From the NCBI GenBank assembly GCA_039545355.1, contig BCJJ01000006.1:372001-436000 (forward strand): a stretch of DNA of 64,000 nt. The letters are read 5' to 3'. The notes below the pieces were generated by a model. It saw only the letters and a list, made by a program, of their open reading frames with translations. It made no database searches and had not been told where the DNA came from. The translations under genes were made by a program, and so were the position numbers. The DNA comes from Trichosporon coremiiforme (Eukaryota > Basidiomycota > Tremellomycetes > Trichosporonales > Trichosporonaceae). This document shows, piece after piece, positions 12,135 to 24,027 of this stretch (the first letter of the stretch is position 1; each line of letters begins with the position of its first letter).

Positions 12135-14027
12135 ATGGAACCACCGCGCGCCGACCCCCTGCCACTATCACTCGACCTGTAAGTCATAGCCTTGGATGTG
12201 CTAACCTCAGCCTGTCGCTGACGCCGGTGACGCTTCTCCCGTCGCTGCCAAAGCCGACGGGGGAGCGCGTTCCCCCATCCCCTCACCCGTACCCACAACT
12301 CCAGGCCGGCTTCCAATTATCCCCTACGTCGAACTATCAAGCGCCGTATGGGCAGGCCTCGCTCGGAGAGAGACTGAAAGCAAGCGTGCGCCTGCACAAC
12401 ACGAGCAATGCGCCAGTCTACGGGGTGAAGATGATGATGGAGGTGCAGAGCCCGGGAGGGCGCGTGCGCCTCGGTGAAGTCGTGCACGGCGGCGAGCGGC
12501 CGGAGGGCATGGACCCGAGCCAGGCCGAGACGAGGGCTTGGAACGAGCTGCCCCAGCTCTCACCTGGCGAGGGCGTGGAACTGAAGGGAGAGCACGAACT
12601 CGCTGAGCTTGGGCTGCATATTCTCATTTGTTCTGTGGCATGGGAGACGGAAGGAGGAAGACGGACGTTCCAGCGATTCCTCAAGTTTACTGTGAGTGAA
12701 CCCCGACAACGCTCTCATTCTGATTAACATTCAATGATGGATAACGGAGAGTCAGCTTAGGCCACCGAAGCTGTGAAGCTAACCACAGGCCGCCCTCCCG
12801 CTTGCGATCAAGACTCGCGTCATCACGCCGTCCGCGCCGAACACGGCGCTCGACGCTGACCGCCGTGGAGACGTCTACCTCGAGGTTCTGATGCAGAATA
12901 CGGCGCCAGTCGCGATGCGTCTCCAGTCGGCGGATCTGGACGCCGTAGCAGGAATGCGTGCGCGTTCCATCACGTCTCCCGACCCCGACGCCGAGGTCGA
13001 CGCAAAGAGCGCGGGAAGCGACGATATCCTACCCGGGGACACGGTTCAGCGTCTCTTCGTCCTCTCTCCTGTGGCCGACGGTGGTGAGACGCCAACAGCA
13101 GAGAAGAACGAGGAGCAGCTGCCGCTCTCAGCCTTCCCGCCAACGTATGCTGCGGGCACTGTGCTCCCGCTCGGCCGGCTGAAGCTCTCGTGGTTGAGCG
13201 GATCGCACCACGAGCCCGGGTCATTCGTGACGTCGATGCTGAACCGCCGCACGACGCTGCCGCAGCCGACTCCCTCCCGGCCGACATCCCTTCTCTCGCT
13301 GTCCAACAACCCCCGACTGTCGCTGAACCGGAGCCTGAACCGCCCCTCACGCGAGGGATGGGAGTGGGACCTGACTGTCGCCGGTAGCCGACGGATGGAG
13401 GCCGAGGACGACCTAGAGCTGATACTTCGCCTGAGCGTCAGGACAGCAGGCGACGCCCCGCCGCCAGAGACCGAGTTCGGCGTGCAGGTGCTCACACCCG
13501 TGGTTACGGGACAGGGCCAGCGGCGCGCGTCAAGGGCGAGCACGCCGATCGGCTCAGTCGGCACGCCCGTCCCCGGTTCGCGCCCAATGACGCCGGTCAG
13601 CAGTCAGCTGCGACACGCGATCAGCTCACCCGCCACGCCCGCTCCGCCGCCGAAACCGGCCTCCCCTCTGCCCAGGCCGCAGAGCATCCAGGCCTCGCCG
13701 TCGGGACCCTCATTCCCTCCTCCGCCAACCATCTTTCGTCCCGGCGTGATCGGTGACGGGCGTGTCCTGGCTCTCGGTTCTTCCCTGGTCACACTGAAGA
13801 TCAGCGACTGGAAGTTAGTCAGGGAACAGGCTGGCACGAGCTATGCGGCCGAAGCGCCCGGAAGCACGACAGGAGGAACAAAGTACGAGGCTCACTGGGA
13901 GGGTAAAGTGCGCTGGAAGGCGATGGAGCCCGGTGTTGCAGACTTGGGGGGTGTCAGGGTGCTGACTATGGGCGAGGGAGGGGTTGGGAAGGAGTGGGAG
14001 CTGGGGAGCGCTGTTGTCTTTGATTAG
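12135..14027 (+). CDS. TRAPP complex subunit TRAPPC13 (DUF974)
   Basis: A 587-residue protein matching the TRAPPC13/DUF974 family, which belongs to the TRAPP tethering complexes of the Golgi and autophagy pathways. Recognisable segments are the early ASVRLHNTSNAPVYGVKMMMEVQ beta-sandwich strand, LGLHILICSVAWETEGGRRTFQRFLKF, and AIKTRVITP. The loop region from about 13480 to 13730 is Pro/Ser-rich and longer than usual. Exon 1 is only 44 nt (MEPPRADPLPLSLDL) and ends at a 32-nt intron (12179-12210), among the shortest in the window, with a clear CTAAC branch and CAG. A second intron lies at 12692-12788. The ATG was chosen because only this small exon gives a sequence continuous with LSLTPVTLL. 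Confidence 0.85.
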
Positions 14028-16065
14028 AGCATGCATGGTGACTTCATGGAGTACTGGGAACAGAGAGCGCGGAGCTCGATGGGACAGAGTACGAAGAGTT
14101 GCCAGTGAACGGACTAGCACTGGTACTGGGAGCTGAAATTGACCCAGCGATAGAAGGGGTGTGTCACACGACACAGACAGGACGAAGTACACTGAAGCGT
14201 GCCACTGGCTGACACTGACTGAGCCACACGCCCCCCACCGTTCAAAATACCGATACACAGTCTCAGCGATTGCGATTGCTAAAGAACTCTCATGCCCATG
14301 GAAACGCTAAGTGTACGTTCGGGACATCCTGACACAGACGAAAGGCACCAGCGGAACGATCACTGCCCGATCAACGGACACACGTCGCACCCATACTACA
14401 TCCCTCTGACGTAGCCCTCCTGCGTATCGCCCCACCCGGGCACCCATGTCGCGACATACACGCGGATATCAGCGATAACGACGTCTCGTCAGATTCCGAC
14501 ACCATCCCCGGTCCATGAGCGTCACAGCCAATCTCGCTCCGTCCAAAACCCGATCCCACCGCCGATCCACTGATCAGCGGACATCTCCTCTTTAGGTCGT
14601 GCCAGATGCACCAGAGATCTTGCCGCCGGTCTGGCATGCATGTGGACATTGCTGATAAGCGCGGTATGCGGCATGGAACGCTCCATGTGGTCCGAAAGGC
14701 ACTGCCCGATTATCTGACACACGTTGCCGCCGGTGCCCGAGGTGGCGGGTCCGGCCCATCAGCGGGCACACATCGCTCCGCATTCTCCTCGGAGCCCGGC
14801 TCGGCCGTCTCCTGACGCACTTGCTGCGTATGCTGTGCATGCTGTGCGCTGTCTATTCCGGCATAGCGGTCGTGCATGGCGTGCATGGAGCGCATGGCAC
14901 ACCCCCTATGTTGCAATGACCATAGATAAGTGACGCTGAGGTCTCGACGGTATCCGGTCCGCATAGAGATAGCCGGGGTGCTACGCCGAGTTATTGTGGT
15001 CATCTGCACAGTGCCCGACTCGGGCACCGGACACACGCACACGCTTCCATGGCAGTAGCGACGGCCGTGCCTAGACTGTCACACGACGAGAACGTCGAAC
15101 AGACTTCAGACAGTCAGACAGCGGCGTTGTCCGCTACACACCAGCCTAACGGACGACGAGGACGGTGACAGCCGCCCGATCATCGGACGCGTCTGACGTA
15201 GCTCCTACATCGTGCATGTCACCCAGCGCGGTATGCATACCTCTACGCCGATCAGCGGCCTTCCGCCAGCGGCGCTCTCCGCTCCTCTATCGTTCACGCT
15301 ACCCGCGGCTCCGGCGTCCACCTTACGCTGCTGTGATGACACGATCCAGATCGCGGCACTCTGACTTCCCGGTGCAAAGCGGCGGTCAGTTCCGCCCATG
15401 CTGGCTTGCTTTACCCATCCATCCACCCGGCACGCGCCGCCCGACCCACTGAAAGCCACAAGCCGGCCTGGTGGCCCCCGTGCGACCCCACACCACAAAG
15501 TCACGGCGCACATGTCCATCCAACTCGTCGTAAGCCGACAGGGCCGAAACATCGCCGATCGCTGCGACCGGCGCTTAAAGCTCGTTTATACTTTGCTCTT
15601 TGTGCTCGCTACTGAAGACGCGGTGCTCGCTACCATGCATGCATTCATGCAAGGCCGGAGCGGACATGCACACTTACTCCCACACGCTGAACAGCTTGCC
15701 CCTGTACTCGGTGTTCACTGTCACCGACTGATCTTCGGCATTGCTCGGCGCTGGCTCTCCGCCTCATTGCTCGGACTTGCAGACTGCTCGCCGTTCAATG
15801 CAACGAGCTCGACCCTATCGCGCCTCGCTCGAATGATACTCGCTCCGCGCTTCGCGCTCCGCTTGAGTACGACTGCATAAGAAAAAAGTAGAAACTGCTG
15901 CGCCTTAAAACACAATTTTGGATGGTTAACTATGCCAATTATATGGACATATGTTGCGATGAGGATGATGATGAGGAGGATTGCGGAGGGTGTGCCGAGA
16001 CACGCGGGCCAGCTCTTATACTGACCTGCACGCGCCGACGACGGGTTCTAGGAGTTGTTAAGAGC
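14028..16065. other. Intergenic: convergent 3' regions of TRAPPC13 and citrate synthase
   Basis: A 2.0 kb interval between two genes that end towards each other, wider than usual for a convergent pair. It contains only short overlapping open frames without family motifs or paired splice signals. I see no gene or structured RNA that I can defend. Confidence 0.5.
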
Positions 16066-16802
16066 TTACTTGCCCTCGAACATCTTCTTGATGTGGGCGG
16101 TCGAGAACGACTTGGGGCGCTCGAGGGGCATGCCGAGGGCGCGGTCCCAGATGAGCTGGGACGCGACACCGAAGGCGCGCGAGACACCGAACAGGACGGT
16201 GTAGAAGTCCTGCTGGTCGAGGCCGTAGTAGGTGAGGAGGACACCGGAGTGGGCGTCGACGTTGGGCCAGGGGTCTGTTTCATGTCAGCGATAGAACTTC
16301 GGAAAAGGCTCGGATAGATTGATTGTGGGACTGGCCAAGCGAAACGGCATTCAGGCTCGTATCACTTGCCGAGCCATGCGGGACGCTGCGGAGAGGGCGG
16401 AGCGGCAAAAGCGGGGCAATTCGACTATCAAGCGGTTTTGTCGGGCCATAAGGTACCGACACCCAGGATCGTCACGCTCTCCCTGAGCACTGAACCCTGG
16501 ATCGGACCAATTGACCGATAAAGACCGCTTTTTTTTGGCTACCAAGCCATAGTCACCCCGCTTCGGACTGCTCACGCTGCTTGCGTAGCCCCAGCCCGTC
16601 CACTCGCGTCACGTCACGTATCGCGGCGCGCAAACCAATCTTGTCCGAGGTCTCGGCAAACTCACTCTTGGCCTTGCCGGCCTCCAGAAGAATGTTGGGG
16701 ACGATCTTGTAGATCTGGGCGACGAGCTTGAAGAGCGGGTCGTTGGGGAGGTGGCGGAGAGCGAACTCGCGCTGGGCGGTGTAACGCGGGTCGGTCTTGC
16801 GG

Positions 16803-16837
<35 letters not shown>

Positions 16838-17048
16838 GCCCTTGAGGGTGGACCAGACGTACTCGGCAACCTTCTCGTCCGAGGGGTTCTCGCCGATGAC
16901 GGACTGCATCTTCTGGATCCAGCGGAGGACCTCCTGGTTGGCGAGACCGTGGAGGGGACCGGCCAGACCGTTGAGGGCAGCACCGTACGAGAGGAAGGCG
17001 TCGGAGAGGGCAGAGCCGACGAGGTGGCCAGTGTGGGCAGAGACGTTG

Positions 17049-17080
<32 letters not shown>

Positions 17081-18219
17081 GAGGCGCATCAGGTCGACGA
17101 ACTCCTTGTTGTCACCGAAGCCAAGGTAGTTGGAGAGGTTGGCAGAGTAGTCCTTGGAGGCGTCAATGGCGGGCATCTTGCCGTCACCGTAGACGTTGCG
17201 GAAGATGCGACCGGCGATCTGGGGAAGCTTGGCAATGAGGTCCATGGCGTCCTCGTAAGTGGGCTGCCAGTACTCCTTCTTGTTGAGGCCCTGGGCGTAG
17301 GCCTTGGCGAAGGCCGAGTCGTGGTTGAGGGCGTTGACGGCGATCGAGAACTGGGTCATGGGGTGGAGGGTGTTGGGGCAGCGGTCAATGAGCTCCTTGA
17401 CAAAGTCGGGGAGCTCGCCACGGGCGTTCCACTCAGCGGAGAGAGACTTGACCTGCTCCTCGGTGGGGACCTCGCCGGTGACGAGGAGCCAGAAGAGACC
17501 CTCAGGGAGGGGCTCCTGGCCGCCGGGGGCCTTGGGGAGAGCCTTCTGGGTCTCGGGGATGGTGAGGCCACGGAAGCGGATACCCTCCTCAGCGTCGAGG
17601 ACGGAACCCTCCCAGACGAGGCCCTTGAGGCCACGCATGCCACCGTACATCTGGTCAACAGTGTTGGGGCCGAACGACTTGTCGCCGTACTTGGCGCGGA
17701 CCTCCTTGACCTCCTCGATCTCCTTGGGGATCAGCTCGGCGAGGCGCTCCTTGAGCGACTGGGCCGAGGCGACCGACGAGGCCGAGAAGTTGCGGGCCGA
17801 GAGGCGCGACTGTTAAGCGTCAGCGAAATGCGTCGCTGGGGAAAGGTGTGGGCAACGATGGGGATGTGTGAGGAAAGTGCGCGTGTGTGTGTCGCATGCC
17901 AAAAACAGCGATAACGTTGGGGATGCGATGCACACGGCGTGCGACGATGCAGTGGTGTCGTCACCGAAGGCAGTGTGCGCAGTGTGCCAGTGTGGTATGC
18001 GACATGCGAATACACTGGCAGCATGGTTCTTTGACTTTCTCTCGCCCCAACTCAGTGTGGTGCGGGCTTGAAAAAAAAAGCGGGTGTCGCGGAAAAGTCC
18101 AATGGCGCTAGGCGTTGTCGAAGTTGGGAATGATGGTGAAGAGGAGAGGGGAGGTGGGGGACAAGAGTGGAGAGTGTACTGACCTGGGTGCGGATAGCAG
18201 TGCGGGTAGAGGCGAGCAT
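16066..18219 (-). CDS. CIT1: Citrate synthase, mitochondrial
   Basis: Condenses acetyl-CoA and oxaloacetate to citrate in the matrix. The spliced product is 462 residues. All three catalytic residues are visible: the His of GPLHGLANQ, the His of [13 protein letters not shown] (family signature) and the Asp of [15 protein letters not shown] basic presequence ([12 protein letters not shown], then [11 protein letters not shown]) and the absence of a C-terminal SKL favour mitochondria over peroxisomes. Two introns are unusually long for this window: 17810-18183, which separates the first 12 codons, and 16275-16665, just before the exon holding the catalytic Asp. Reading through the second intron gives a different 37-residue tail without that Asp. 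The last exon ends in KKMFEGK. Confidence 0.97.
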
Positions 18220-18279
18220 GGTGATTAGGGGGGGAGGTGGTGAGAGAAAGAAGAGGGGGAAGGCGGGAGGTGTTGTGTG

Positions 18280-18286
18280 ATATAAA
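18280..18286 (-). promoter_or_regulatory. TATA box of citrate synthase
   Basis: TTTATAT on the minus strand, about 60 nt before the CIT1 start codon, followed by a pyrimidine-rich leader in the transcript. Assigned from sequence and position only. Confidence 0.45.
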
Positions 18287-19668
18287 GGTTATGGGCCAGT
18301 AGGTTTGGCTGAGGACTCTGGGTGGTTCGCAAAGTGACGACGACTTCAGGGTTAAATTCCGGCTCCGTCGGTCCTCTCTCCCTTTACCCCCTCCTAGGCC
18401 TCATCCCCTCGGCCGTGGCACAGGCTGGCCGCTTACACTCGTATCACCTGCTACCTACCGCATGACCTCACCATCACAGCGTAGCTCGTATCTGTGCCTG
18501 CCTTGATGAACTGGAGCCCTTATGCCCCCCTCCTTCCCCCTTTGCTGACCCTACGTTCTCCCGGTGACACCGTGATACTCCTAGCCTCCCAGACGCCCAC
18601 AGCGGCAGCGGCAGATCGGCTACGTGCTGTCGCGACGGCCATTTGATTCCCAGTCTCAGCTCTTGATCACGAGCACCCAAGCTTAGGCAGGCACTTCCCC
18701 CTCTGCCCTCGGTCACCATGTTTGCAGCCGTAGCACCTCAGCACCTTGGCAACCCCACCCGGGGCTTCTGGCAAGCTCTGGCTCCCCACTGGCCCACTGG
18801 CTCCTGCTTGAAGCATGTACCTATCCATCAAGAGGCCACGACACCCCGGAGGGAACGGCGTGCCCTCTGCCCTCTGCCCCTTCTGTGTATCCCCACGGAG
18901 AGCAAACGAGCGCACGACACGAGCCGTCAATGCGCCTCCCTGCCTCACTTCGCTAACCCAAGATCACGCTGCTTCTTGCCCCCCTCCTCCTAGCCCTGCT
19001 ACCCCTACACTTCCTGCGCTCCCTGTACCCTGCGGCCCCTCGGCCCCTGCTCACCCAGTCCCCACCGGTTATGTGCCTCGCTACCCAGCAACAGTTGAGC
19101 GGCCCAGCGGGCCCAGTGGCATGGAAAAATGCATCGCCCGTCATCCCCCGACGGTTCGGTCAAATTGTTCGGAAAAATTATTGCCACGTCATTTTGATAC
19201 CTTCCGGCTACCGACGTAGCGAGACGCCGTAGCAGCTGCCTACACGCCTGCTCCTCTCCATGCGGCGCCCGCCTTCGCCGCTGGAGCCGCTGGGCCCGCT
19301 GGGCGGGGTTTGCGCGCCGCCGACGCAAAGTCAGGAGGCCGCCAGCTTGGAGACCCCTCGTTTACGCCTTCACATCCAGAATGACTGATGACACCGCCGT
19401 GGCTCCCCCGCTTCGTCGCCGGCTCCTCCCCCGCAGCAGACACCGCCGCATCGCACTGGTCCGAAGACCCGTCAGCATGAGGGTAGGGACGTATCCTTCC
19501 CCGCTTCTAGCTCAGCTTCACCCTCAAGCGCCTTCCCCCCCCCACCCCCACCCTCCTTGCGACCTTACGCTCGTGCCATGAGTCACATCGCTATTATCTG
19601 ATCGCTGTCGGGGTCTCTACCAAATGATCTACTGTCACAAAATGCTATGTCTAGAGCTCCTAGAGCTG
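18287..19668. other. Intergenic: CIT1 upstream and CCT5 downstream region
   Basis: About 1.4 kb without a supported gene. The plus-strand sequence is rich in CCC and CCT runs and contains several short unconserved open frames. It should include the CIT1 control region upstream of the TATA box. Confidence 0.45.
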
Positions 19669-22635
19669 CTAAAGCTCGTCGTTGAACGACAGGTTGCTGA
19701 TCACGTCGTCCACCCTCAGAATCATCCGCACAACCTGCGTCGCGAGGAGCAGCTGCTGGCGCTTCGAGATGAGCGGGTCGTACACGTACTGCTTCTTCAT
19801 GTCTGTGATCGGCGTCAGCATTGACCTTGGCAGGCTTCGTTCCATTCCACCGTCAGAAGTGCCACTGGTCAGAAGTGGTCCTGCATCGGGCCAGCCCGGC
19901 CCGGCGCACTGCCCTCCGCATACACATTCGTGATCGATTAACTCACCGTTCTCTCCCTTGCCCATGCAGTCAACTCCGAGGCGGGGGTTGTTCTCGGTTA
20001 CTTGCCTCGACTTGACGTCGGCAAGCGTGTCAATCGGCGAGAGACCAGAGTTCTCCGCCAAGGCGAGAGGCACCGCGTCCAAGGCCTGAGCGAACGCCCG
20101 CATGGCGTACTGCTCGATAGTGGGGGTCTGGAGGCGCGTCAGTACTGGTTTCCGGACATTTAGACAGCGGGGTCACCAGAGTTTTCCCGTGGGGGTAAAA
20201 CACGGGAAGACACCGGGGCCCAACCAGCCAAAACTCACCTCGTCGGCCTTTTTCGCGACGGCGATCGAAGCACAGATCTCGGCAGCACCACCGCCGTACA
20301 CCACACGGTTATCCCTGATCAGGTTGCGCACAACGCAGATGGCATCGTGAAGCGCACGCTTGGCCTCGTCGATGATCTGTAGCATTGTCAGCACGGTCGC
20401 CCTCTCTCTATGCATGTATAGTCGGTGTGAGTGGGGGTGCAGGTCGGCTGCGTGGCTTGCAGCCAGGACCGCTCCTTCACGGCACTATGTTTTGCCGATG
20501 GTGGTCACCGATCGGCCCGCCCTGTGCCACGACGTTATACAGTGGATTACGCGCGCGCGTGCGGGGTAACGACCGTTCACCTCCGACCCGACAGGAACTG
20601 AATTGGGCCCCTTGGTCACAGCGAGACCACATGACCAAGGGGGTCCGAGGGGAATCCAGGGAGTTGATGCACGTACCATCTTGTTGCTACCACGAACGAA
20701 CACAGTCACAGCACGCGAGTTGGCGCACTCCTCAATCACCATCATCTTGTCCCTCGTCGTACCGAACGACATCTCGCGAACGAGGCCGGCGCGTCCAAGC
20801 TTCTCAGCCGACAGGTCCTCGAACCGGGGCACGATGCGACCGTTCGTGGCAATCGCGATGAGCTCGATCTCGGGGCCACCGACCCAACGGACGGCGGGAA
20901 GATCGTTCTGCATGAGCAGGTGGTTGGCCTCGTCGTCAAAGCCCCACTGACAGATGACGAGGTTCGCTCCAGTGTCCTTGACCCGCTTGATCATCTCCTC
21001 GAACTTCTCCTTCTCGTATGCGCGCAGCTTCTTGAACTCCTCAACGTTCTCAATGTCAAGCTTGTGCTTGGTCTTCGGGCGAGGGGGCTCGAAGGGACAC
21101 GTGAGGATCGCAATTTTGGCGTCCTTGACGGTACGGGGCATCTGGGGGTGCGAGAAGTCCTTGTCGATGACGACACCGTGAACAAGCTCAGTGTCCTCAA
21201 GAGAGCCTCCGACCTTGCCGTCAACCTTGATGAGCTCAAAGTCGACGTCCTTGCGCTGGAGGTCGGCGACGGAGAGGACGGCATCAACGGCAATCTGGGC
21301 GAACTTGTCGCCGGCGAGCGAGACAATCTTGGAACCGAGCGAGGTCTTGGCAGTCTTCAGCAGGTTGGAGGTGTCGTCCTTGCTGAAGGGGACGGTGTCG
21401 GCAACGCGGTCGAGCTCCTTGATGGCAATCTCGCACGCCTTCTCGTAACCGTCGGCGATGCGGATGGGGTGGATACCGCGGTCGAGGAGCGAGAGCGCCG
21501 AAGAGAGGAGAGCACCGGCAAGAACTGATGTCAGCTGGGTCTACGATCGTCACAGCTGGCATGTATGGACACAGTGCAATGAAAACGCTTGTGTGGCTAC
21601 TCCATTCCACTAATCACTCAGCGTCGCAGTCGCAGAGATATAGCGCCGGGACTGCAGCCTGAGGCGAGAAACTCGATCCACATGCGCTCTCCGGAAACTA
21701 CGCTTTAAAAGCAGCTGCACTGCCAAGTCGAGCTCAAATCAGCTGCAACAATGATCAAAGAGATCGCGTGGAAGCTTGCGAGCCACAGGGATCGATCAGG
21801 GGCAGGGGTGCAAGGTGCACGCAGTTGGAGTCCAACGCAGCTCGCAGACCCCGTCTGATGGTCGCTCCTTTCCCAGTCCAAGTCCAGATAGCCGCTCATA
21901 GCCTCCTTGAGCCAGTCTCGACAAGAAAACACTCAAGAATAGCGTTCGCGTCCGAGACCACACATCGTACCCCTCCGGACCGTGATCCACGCGATATGTT
22001 GTTGTTTCCAGCCAAGCCCGTCTCCATTCATACTCACCGACAACACCAGTGGTACCGTCGCCGATCTCGTCGTCCTGGCTCTTGGAGACCTGCTCTGTCA
22101 GCTCAAAATCCCTCCGCTAGCTCACCTCAACGAGGAGCTTGGCGATCTGGTGGTCGACCTCCATGTTGGAGAGGATGGTGGCACCATCGTTCGTGACGTT
22201 GATGTCTCCGTCAGGGGAGATCAGAATCTTGTCAAGACCTCTCGGGCCAAGCGACGTCTTGATGATGTTCGTCACGGCGCGGGCGGCGAGAATGTGGCTC
22301 TGTGCGTGTCAGCTTACTGCACTAACTCCTGCCTCAGCTGGAAACATACACGGATAGCCTCGAGGCCATGGGTGCGGACCTTCTTGCCCTGCTCGCTTCC
22401 TGTCAGCTTCGTTCCTTCTGTTAGTCATACCGGACAATGATGAAGGGACGTCCGTTCTGCGCCTGTCAGCGAAATTCCCATTGCCGCTCGTGCCGCTTGG
22501 TCCGCCGTGTGGACACGCCGACAGCTCCAAAACGCGAGCTCCGGGGTCGCGCGAACGCGTCCTCCAAGCTCGGGGGAAACGTACCTCATCCTGGGCGTAC
22601 ACCGCCTGGCCAGCTCCGATCTGGTCGAGCGACAT
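19669..22635 (-). CDS. CCT5: T-complex protein 1 subunit epsilon (chaperonin CCT5)
   Basis: One of eight subunits of the cytosolic CCT/TRiC chaperonin that folds actin and tubulin. The spliced protein is about 549 residues and matches the epsilon subunit specifically: NGRPFIIV near the start, [26 protein letters not shown], the ATP-binding [38 protein letters not shown], and VVYGGGAAE. Nine exons are needed. The introns are about 22457-22584, 22396-22430, 22300-22349, 22090-22125, 21525-22037, 20377-20676, 20128-20238 and 19803-19946. The 513-nt and 300-nt introns contrast with neighbours of 35 to 50 nt. Intron 22396-22430 uses an unusual AAG acceptor, chosen because it alone gives VREQGKK. 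The gene faces away from the Alba-like gene. Confidence 0.95.
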
Positions 22636-22940
22636 CGTGGTTGTTTTTGGGAGTAGAGTGTCGAGCAAGATGTTCAAGGAAGCTGACCGAATGTGCGACT
22701 GGAAACCAACGCGTCAGAGAGAATCGCGCACGTGACATTTGCCACGCGGCACAAGCGGCGTACGCTGGAAACGTTCCTGCTAGGCGTGCCTCCACTGCTT
22801 TCTCAGTGCCTGGCAGCCGGACGCCTACCGCACGCATGCGGCCGCTGGCCTATTGTGTCAACAACATTTCGTCACTACGTGCAGAAAGTTGAGCGCTGAA
22901 CGTAACGAAAGCAACGCTCCGGCAAACTAGACTCTGCAGC
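22636..22940. promoter_or_regulatory. Shared divergent promoter of CCT5 and the Alba-like gene
   Basis: Only 305 nt separate the two outward-facing start codons, so the genes must share a compact bidirectional promoter. No classical TATA box is visible. Confidence 0.5.
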
Positions 22941-23577
22941 ATGGCAGCCGCAACAAAAGCAAGTAAGACGGAAGACGAGCCAAGGCCGATACGCGTCACG
23001 ACCGGAGGTCATGTAGCGAAATACGCCGAGCGTGCGCTTTCCCTACTCGAAGTGCGTCCAACAGCTACCAACCCATCGCCAGCTAGCTGACATCCAGGCT
23101 GGCTCCCCCGCAACTCTCACAACGCAGCTTTCGACGGAACCGAAGGCCAATTCAGCGCTGCACCCCGCGACACTGGCTATTCCGCGCCTCGCCTCAGTGG
23201 TCGAGAAGGTCAAGCGCGAGTGGCTCAAGACTCACGACGAGGTCTGGCAGTACAACGTGTCGGGGAATATGAAGAGCCAGGAGCGGCCGAGCCTTGAGCG
23301 CGTCTTGAACGGGAAGTCCAAGTAAGTCCAATCTCCCGGATAACACGAGAGTGGAGCCACTTTGTGGTCTCGTGTGCTGTAGAGCTGGTGAGCACGTTTG
23401 CCCGAGCTGACTGCCAGGCCGAGAATGAACCACAACCCTTACCTCGAGATCACGCTGAGCGGGAGCGAGCTCGACCTCGAGGGCGCTACTGTGCAGCATG
23501 ACCGGACAAAGAAGGAGAAGCGCAAGTCGGATACTCAGCAGAAAGACGCGCAGGGCAAGCGCGCACGTCTCGACTGA
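22941..23577 (+). CDS. Small basic protein, probable Alba-fold nucleic-acid-binding protein
   Basis: A 164-residue protein. The N-terminal IRVTTGGHVAKYAERALSLLE resembles the first strand and helix of the Alba fold (a TxGxxxxY-type start followed by an amphipathic helix). The middle LASVVEKVKREW helix and the later NPYLEITLS strand also fit. The C-terminus (about residues 145-164) is Lys/Arg-rich. Eukaryotic Alba proteins include RNase P/MRP subunits (Rpp20/Rpp25, Pop6/Pop7) and RNA regulators; I cannot choose between them. Introns are at 23052-23097 and 23322-23417, both with a CTGAC branch, and the total closes in frame at a TGA. The family call is by eye on short motifs. The coding status is much more certain than the function. 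Confidence 0.6.
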
Positions 23578-24027
23578 CCGGCCATCCCGCACGCTTCCCG
23601 CAACCTCACACAAGTACGCATCACCACCAGCATCGATTCAACCACTTATTCATAGAAAGCTATAGATTCTACTGTTGTAAAAGTATAAATCCATGAAACT
23701 GAGTAAGAAATATTGGTACAACATCATGTGTATCGTGAACGGGGCTGCCTTGAGTAGTTCAGCTGAGAGCCCGGCTCGCTCGGTGAGCCGCGCTGTGCTC
23801 GTCAGGACATGGTTGGAGGGGGGGATCATCCAGAATTATATTCAAGGAATATAGAACCTTGAACGTGAACGCCATGATGGAGTGCACGATATGAGTGGAT
23901 CGAGCCACTGATCGTTGGCACTCGGCGAATATAGGGGTGTGGGTGTGGGGATGTGGGGGTTGTGGTTGAATAGTCCTTCCCAAATGCCTTGAGAGCGGGA
24001 TATGAGGGGAGAGGAGACTGGACGCGA

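Noticed and set aside
16275..16665. snoRNA hosted in the second citrate synthase intron
   Set aside because: No RTGATGA box C paired with a CTGA box D was found on the transcribed strand.
16751..17914. 387-codon plus-strand frame across citrate synthase
   Set aside because: Antisense shadow caused by biased codon use in citrate synthase; its Val/Gly/Leu/Glu-rich product is typical of such shadows.
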